10,743 nucleotides of DNA from Legionellales bacterium (GTDB lineage Bacteria > Pseudomonadota > Gammaproteobacteria > Berkiellales > Berkiellaceae), in the NCBI GenBank assembly GCA_023266435.1, contig JAHFQF010000069.1, positions 1 to 10,743 on the forward strand, in the 5' to 3' direction. The position numbers and the translations under genes were made by a program. Position 1 is the first letter of the stretch. The number at the start of each line of letters is the position of its first letter. The notes under the pieces are model-generated. The model was not told the origin of the DNA. It worked only from the letters and a program-made list of their open reading frames with translations, and searched no databases. Positions 7,620-10,743 of this stretch are shown here, piece after piece.

Positions 7620-8042
7620 TTAACGTCCTAGCTCTAAAGTTCGCAATGCCAATTGAGTTGTTGTGTCTAATATTTCCACGCTATTTTGATAGCTTCTGGA
7701 AGCAGACATCATGTTTGCCATTTGATCTATCATGTTAATGTTTGGTAAATACACATATCCTTTTGCATCAGCCAAAGGATGATCGGGTTCGTATTTGGCT
7801 ATGCCCTCTTTAGGCACATTGACTACTTCGCGCACCCGCACGCCATAACTCAAATCATCCCCTGCACTAAAACCTTTATTTAATAATACGGTTTCAAATA
7901 CAGGTTGTTTTTCCTGATAAACACTTTCAGCACTACCGCTCACGGTTTCCGCATTGGCGAAATTACTTGCTGTGGCATTTAAGCGTGCAGATTGTGCGCT
8001 CATGGCGCCTCCCGCAATATCAAACACTTGAAGCAAAGACAT
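7620..8042 (-). CDS. flgC: Flagellar proximal rod protein FlgC
   Basis: FlgC is a proximal rod subunit. The 140-residue protein shows MSLLQVFDIAGGAMSAQSAR and then the FlgC-specific signature ATASNFANAETVSGS (23-37). The C-terminal D0 region, YVYLPNINMIDQMANMMSAS followed by RSYQNSVEILDTTTQLALRT, is also typical. PDHPLADAKGYVYLPN is a clear FlgC landmark. ATG 8042 lies 2 bp after the flgB stop, with GAGGAG located inside the last codons of flgB, so the two are probably translationally coupled. No signal peptide, as expected for a substrate of the flagellar export apparatus. Confidence 0.98.
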   Translation of the reverse strand: MSLLQVFDIAGGAMSAQSARLNATASNFANAETVSGSAESVYQEKQPVFETVLLNKGFSAGDDLSYGVRVREVVNVPKEGIAKYEPDHPLADAKGYVYLPNINMIDQMANMMSASRSYQNSVEILDTTTQLALRTLELGR

Positions 8043-8044
8043 AT

Positions 8045-8440
8045 TTATTCTCCTCGCAATGCGCGACTCATGGTTTGAAAACGACCTGTTAAAAATCGTA
8101 ACGTAGCAAGATAGTGCATGGAGTTCTCACCAAAAGCCGCTTTTTCCATGTCCATATCTACGGTATTGTCATCAAAGCTACCTTGTGTGGGCACACGATA
8201 TTTCGCATTTAAAGAAGCGGCATTGTCTGCTTGCCCGCCAAAATGATTTAAATTCGTAGATTTCAAAGTGGCTGTGTTACTTTGTGCTTGTTGCAATGCT
8301 TGTTTAAAATCAATATCACGCGCTTTGTAATGTGGGGTATCTGCATTAGCAATGTTCCCAGCGATGAGCGCAGCTTTTGCACTACGAATGCGTAGTGCTT
8401 GCTCATGATTACCTAGGACATTTGTAAAACTGATTGCCAT
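8045..8440 (-). CDS. flgB: Flagellar proximal rod protein FlgB
   Basis: FlgB is the first proximal rod subunit and the first gene of this operon. The 131-residue product has the family signature NIANADTPHYKARDIDF (29-45), VDMDMEKAAFGENSMHYLATLRFLTGRFQTM near the end, and normal length. I choose ATG 8440 because AAGGAGG lies 7 bases upstream. A longer frame reaching 8509 would run across the sigma-54 promoter and has no ribosome binding site. Codons 12-26 contain a strong inverted repeat (8364-8406). A 44-bp segment covering it (8363-8406) is repeated almost exactly at 10340-10383, upstream of the neighbouring gene. Confidence 0.97.
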   Translation of the reverse strand: MAISFTNVLGNHEQALRIRSAKAALIAGNIANADTPHYKARDIDFKQALQQAQSNTATLKSTNLNHFGGQADNAASLNAKYRVPTQGSFDDNTVDMDMEKAAFGENSMHYLATLRFLTGRFQTMSRALRGE

Positions 8441-8468
8441 ACGTTTCCTCCTTGTTACAGGGAAAGAG

Positions 8469-8484
8469 AGCAAAAGCAATGCCA
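8469..8484 (-). promoter_or_regulatory. Sigma-54 (RpoN) promoter of the flgB operon
   Basis: On the minus strand TGGCATTGCTTTTGCT matches the -24/-12 consensus TGGCAC-N5-TTGCW. GG is at 8483-8482 and GC at 8471-8470, with exactly 10 bases between them. Transcription would start near 8459, giving a leader of about 18 bases that still contains the AAGGAGG of flgB. Sigma-54 control with an FleQ/FlrC-type activator is known for class II/III rod-hook operons of polar-flagellated gammaproteobacteria. A 9-bp palindrome GCGGACCGC (8551-8559), about 96 bp upstream of the predicted start, is in the position expected for an enhancer but matches no known activator site. Confidence 0.85.
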
Positions 8485-8617
8485 ACATTGATTTTGCTAT
8501 AAAAATCAATTGGTTATATTGTTTTTTTGCGAGAGTGATTACAAGTTAAAGCGGACCGCCATGGGCAATGAGGCGGCAAGGTCTTTCCCCCTTTTACTGT
8601 GGGCTAGAGGTCATTTT

Positions 8618-9847
8618 TTATTGAGCGGGGGGTTTTCTTGTTGTTGGAGTGACTGTACTTTGCTCGGCTTTCGGTGTGGTATCGGGCGTTTGACTCGATG
8701 TTGTTGGCGTGCGATCCTGTGAGTTAAATCGAGTAAGCAGTGGTCTTGGAGGCGGAGGGGTGTCAACCGACAACCCTCTTCTGAATCTAAGCAGTGTATC
8801 ATGTTTCACCCTGGTTGTTGAATAATGGTTTGCCGTAAACGAGGGCGCTTGTGTTAAATGCCATGACTGAGGGTCTCGACAAATGCTCACTGCTTGCTCC
8901 CTATTACCTTCCTTTAAACATCCCATGTACTTTTTTGCCATATCGTCGTTCAAAGAATAATATAAGATTTTATCTTCTGGGAACCCCATGTGCCTCAATT
9001 GTTTCAGCTCCACGTCAAAAAAGATAGAGGATGCATTCACGGTAGGCATACAAATCAGCAAATTATCCTTATCTGTGATCAATTTGGCGAGATTGAGAGA
9101 GGCAGCCTGATAGATAAATTTTGTATTTTCTGCTGTCCAGCTTAATAGCTGTTCGTTTACTAAGGCATCCATGATGTGATTAATCACGATCCCTGGTATG
9201 GTTTTTTGAAATACCACCCCAATCTCTCCCTGCTGCTGAACCTCTTGTGCTTTAGATTCAGCAACCTTGTTTCCGTGACTACTCCACAAGTAAAAATTAA
9301 CCGGTTTTCCTTCAGGATTATCGGGCGCCATTGTGCCAAGACGCTCAATGAGCGGCGACAGTGCTTGTTCAAGCGATATCGCTTTTGCAGAATCATTTTC
9401 AGACCAATTTCGTTCAGAGATGTGTTGTGCGTAACCATATGTAAGTTCTTGTGCTAATACTTTTAACCACGCTGCCATTTCTTGATTAATATCTTGTTCA
9501 GCATAATCATGCCCTGTTTTCTCAAGGCCAGATCGGATTACCTCTTTAAGGTCTGGATTTACGATTAGTTTCTTATAGCATTCAATTAATTTTTCATTTA
9601 ATACATCCGGATTTCCAAATAATCGTTTTTCTTTCTCGATTTTCTCTGTTTCTTCCAAATAAAATGATTGCGCTTGAACAGTACGATTAGTTTTTTCTGA
9701 TTGAGAGAGATTTTGATTTTTATGAATAATTTCAAGATCTGAAAGATAAATAGCCTTTAACTTCTCTTCTCGCTGAATAAGAACGCTAAACCGATCACGG
9801 GAAATTGCTACACAAACATCAATAAAATCTGGCGCGTCAATCGTCAT
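8618..9847 (-). CDS. Uncharacterised protein with charged helical N-terminus and Pro/Thr-rich tail
   Basis: I do not recognise this protein. From ATG 9847 it is 409 residues. The first ~20 residues are followed by a charged, probably helical stretch rich in Glu, Lys and Gln (about 25-90), then a mixed alpha/beta-looking middle. The last ~50 residues are low-complexity Pro/Thr/Ser starting at TPPPPRP. This start has the strongest signal: AGGAGG with a 6-base spacer. The frame stays open to ATG 10018 (466 residues) and GTG 10042 (474). The extension has a hydrophobic stretch LLAGACTLSLVLVI followed by SLFAA that could be a signal peptide, but its ribosome binding site is weak. The gene reads toward flgB, ending about 130 bp before the sigma-54 promoter. 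A secreted protein or a flagellar-regulon accessory is possible; neither is shown. Confidence 0.8.
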   Translation of the reverse strand: MTIDAPDFIDVCVAISRDRFSVLIQREEKLKAIYLSDLEIIHKNQNLSQSEKTNRTVQAQSFYLEETEKIEKEKRLFGNPDVLNEKLIECYKKLIVNPDLKEVIRSGLEKTGHDYAEQDINQEMAAWLKVLAQELTYGYAQHISERNWSENDSAKAISLEQALSPLIERLGTMAPDNPEGKPVNFYLWSSHGNKVAESKAQEVQQQGEIGVVFQKTIPGIVINHIMDALVNEQLLSWTAENTKFIYQAASLNLAKLITDKDNLLICMPTVNASSIFFDVELKQLRHMGFPEDKILYYSLNDDMAKKYMGCLKEGNREQAVSICRDPQSWHLTQAPSFTANHYSTTRVKHDTLLRFRRGLSVDTPPPPRPLLTRFNSQDRTPTTSSQTPDTTPKAEQSTVTPTTRKPPAQ

Positions 9848-9869
9848 CGCACTCCTCCTGTTACAGTCT

Positions 9870-9896
9870 CTATCGGAGGGTTTAATTTTTTCTTGA
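9870..9896 (-). promoter_or_regulatory. Possible sigma-28 (FliA) promoter for the uncharacterised gene
   Basis: On the minus strand TCCGATAG (9877-9870) matches 6 of 8 positions of the FliA -10 element GCCGATAA. Eleven bases upstream, the canonical spacing, TCAAGAAA (9896-9889) matches 4 of 8 positions of TAAAGTTT. Transcription from here would leave a leader of about 14 bases carrying AGGAGG before ATG 9847, which fits that start choice. The -35 match is weak and chance occurrence cannot be excluded. Confidence 0.35.
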
Positions 9897-10062
9897 ATTG
9901 TAGCGGCAAATAAAGAATGTCCTCTTATAACCAGGACTAGGCTGAGTGTGCAGGCACCCGCAAGGAGGGACCGGTGTATGGAGGAATATTGTATGCGCGA
10001 GAAAGAAGTTGACCGCATAGCAATCTTATCTTTGCTATACACTACGCATTTTTAAGCATATC

Positions 10063-10195
10063 GAGTATATGCTCAAAGCGATTTGATTTTAGGCTGGGAG
10101 TCGAGTCGTGAGCAACACCAACGTACGCTAGTACTTGAGGATTGCGAGCTGCTGATGACAACAACGCCTTAAATTAAATCGAGAGGCGTATACTC
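10063..10195. repeat. Inverted-repeat element, copy B
   Basis: Second copy of the unit at 6816-6938, in the same orientation. Outer arms GAGTATATGC (10063-10072) and GCGTATACTC (10186-10195) pair with one G-T. Inner arms CGATTTGATTTTAGGC (10079-10094) and GCCTTAAATTAAATCG (10166-10181) pair at 14 of 16 positions plus one G-T. The apex has GTAC (10123-10126)/GTAC (10131-10134). The arm bases differ from copy A but pairing is kept, while the core (10087-10169) is 62/83 identical. It lies 21 bp upstream of the longest possible start of the uncharacterised gene. Confidence 0.85.
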
Positions 10196-10339
10196 ATGGC
10201 AGCGATAGAACGCTGCCTCGAACCAACAGATATTATGATGACAACAATTTATCTAATTGGCATGAAAAAGCATGGATGTCTTATTTGTTCAGCGCGGGCG
10301 GCACCCCAGTGAGCCACCAGAGTCCCTTAAATTTTCGAT

Positions 10340-10443
10340 GATGAGCGCAGCTTTTGCACTACGAATGCGTAGCGCTTGCTCATTAGTATTAAAATCAATC
10401 AGTTATGCCTGTTTTTTAGGTGAACAGTCGCTGAGTAAAGCGG
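10340..10443 (-). pseudogene. Decayed partial duplicate of the flgB start and upstream region
   Basis: Bases 10340-10383 match flgB 8363-8406 at 43 of 44 positions (codons 12-26). After a 7-base filler, 10391-10443 aligns without gaps to 8502-8554, upstream of the flgB promoter, at 33 of 53 positions. This includes AAAATCAAT at one end and TAAAGCGG at the other. The intervening flgB start codon, ribosome binding site and sigma-54 promoter (8407-8501) are missing, so it cannot express flgB. It is in the same orientation as flgB, 1977 bp away, forming a direct repeat around the uncharacterised gene. Confidence 0.8.
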
Positions 10444-10533
10444 CTCTAAGTAGGTAGCGGATCGGCAATATTTTTCCTCTTTTTAGCTGTCAGACAAAGC
10501 AAGGAAAAACCAGTGTTTTGCATTTATTAATTC

Positions 10534-10587
10534 CAACTTGAAAAGCAAGGCTAGGCAATCTCATCGATTGCTCGAGCTTTTCATAGT
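10534..10587. repeat. Bipartite stem-loop
   Basis: Inner stem GCAATC (10554-10559)/GATTGC (10565-10570) with loop TCATC. Outer stem GAAAAGC (10539-10545)/GCTTTTC (10575-10581), separated by an asymmetric internal loop of 8 and 4 bases. AACT (10534-10537) and AGTT extend it weakly outward. No T-run follows on either strand, so a terminator role is not supported. It lies about 30 bp outside the presumed left end of the insertion sequence. Confidence 0.55.
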
Positions 10588-10617
10588 TATTATGTGGAAT
10601 AAAAGAAAAAATATGCG

Positions 10618-10743
10618 TGTATTGGTAATCCCCCCTAAAAAGCATTGATGCCAAAAGTAGAATTTTCTCGTAAAATAAGCGTAGGAGATTCTGCATGAAA
10701 AAATCAAAATATTCAGATAGCCAAATAATTTCTATTCTGAGAC
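10618..10743 (+). mobile_element. Left end of an IS3-family insertion sequence (truncated by window)
   Basis: Inferred from the transposase OrfA start at 10695. IS3-family ends begin with TG, and TGTATTGGTAATCCCCCC from 10618 is a candidate terminus with a C-rich tract about 75 bp before the ORF. The exact boundary, the right terminus and any target duplication are not visible, so the start coordinate is a guess. Confidence 0.45.
10695..10743 (+). CDS. IS3-family transposase OrfA, first 16 codons (cut by window edge)
   Basis: The frame from ATG 10695 reads MKKSKYSDSQIISILR and runs off the right edge. This matches the conserved start of IS3-family OrfA proteins (MKKSR-x-x-x-x-QI-x-x-x-L), the beginning of the helix-turn-helix that binds the terminal repeats. 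AGGAG at 10683-10687 with a 7-base spacer supports the start. In complete elements OrfB, with the DDE catalytic domain, follows by a -1 frameshift; that lies outside the window. The subgroup cannot be settled from 16 residues. Confidence 0.75.
   Translation, partial: MKKSKYSDSQIISILR

Larger units (their letters stand above)
10043..10617. other. Intergenic stretch without a convincing gene
   Basis: No open frame here has coding character or a recognisable product. It contains, in order, inverted-repeat element copy B (10063-10195), about 140 bp with nothing I can name (10196-10339; locally GC-rich around 10290-10320), a decayed duplicate of the flgB start region (10340-10443), and a bipartite stem-loop (10534-10587). 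The accumulation of repeats next to a transposase points to a rearranged region. Confidence 0.7.

Noticed and set aside
8441..8509. N-terminal extension of FlgB to 8509 with a hydrophobic start.
   Set aside because: It would be translated across the sigma-54 promoter and predicted start site. FlgB has no signal peptide, and ATG 8440 has an ideal Shine-Dalgarno.
8556..8576. CCGCC/GGCGG stem as a terminator for the uncharacterised gene.
   Set aside because: Five base pairs, an 11-base loop and no T-run on the minus strand.
10040..10050. CACTACGCATT near the GTG start, matching part of the flgB palindrome.
   Set aside because: Eleven bases only, with no flanking similarity; chance level.
10237..10248. 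GATGACAACAAT, a 12-base match to the core of element copy A, as a third element copy.
   Set aside because: Flanking bases do not match and there are no arms; a 12-base match between places in a 10.7-kb window is expected by chance.
10272..10457. Plus-strand 61-codon frame in the intergenic region.
   Set aside because: It runs through the decayed flgB duplicate, has no good ribosome binding site and no recognisable motif.

Overview
The window is dominated by one flagellar basal-body/hook operon on the minus strand, read from about 8.48 kb down to the left edge in the order flgB-C-D-E-F-G-H-I-J-K. All ten products are recognisable from family motifs. flgK runs off the left edge, so only its first 328 codons are present. 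Spacing is tight (1-base overlap to about 13 bp), except on either side of flgE: the flgD-flgE gap holds a 123-bp inverted-repeat element and the flgE-flgF gap a short palindrome. A well-formed sigma-54 (-24/-12) promoter lies just upstream of flgB, with a short leader and a strong Shine-Dalgarno. P- and L-ring genes (flgH lipoprotein, flgI) point to a Gram-negative, and the sigma-54 control and gene order fit a gammaproteobacterium. The AT-leaning composition and single-domain FlgJ are compatible with, but do not prove, a Legionella/Coxiella-like lineage.

Upstream of the operon (8.6-10.0 kb, minus strand) lies a gene I do not recognise. It encodes a 409-residue protein (up to 474 with upstream starts) with a charged helical N-terminal region and a Pro/Thr-rich tail. 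It has a very strong ribosome binding site at an internal ATG and a possible sigma-28-like promoter just in front of it. This raises the possibility that it belongs to the flagellar regulon, but that is inference.

From 10.04 to 10.69 kb there is no convincing gene. The stretch holds a second copy of the element found between flgD and flgE, with different but still self-complementary arms. It also holds a decayed partial duplicate of the flgB start and upstream region lacking the sigma-54 promoter, and a bipartite stem-loop. At the right edge a plus-strand IS3-type transposase OrfA begins. The region upstream of flgB therefore looks rearranged: direct repeats derived from flgB bracket the unknown gene.

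Working together, FlgB, FlgC, FlgF and FlgG build the rod, FlgJ caps the growing rod, FlgI and FlgH form the P and L rings, FlgD caps the growing hook, FlgE is the hook subunit (here unusually long), and FlgK is the first hook-filament junction protein.
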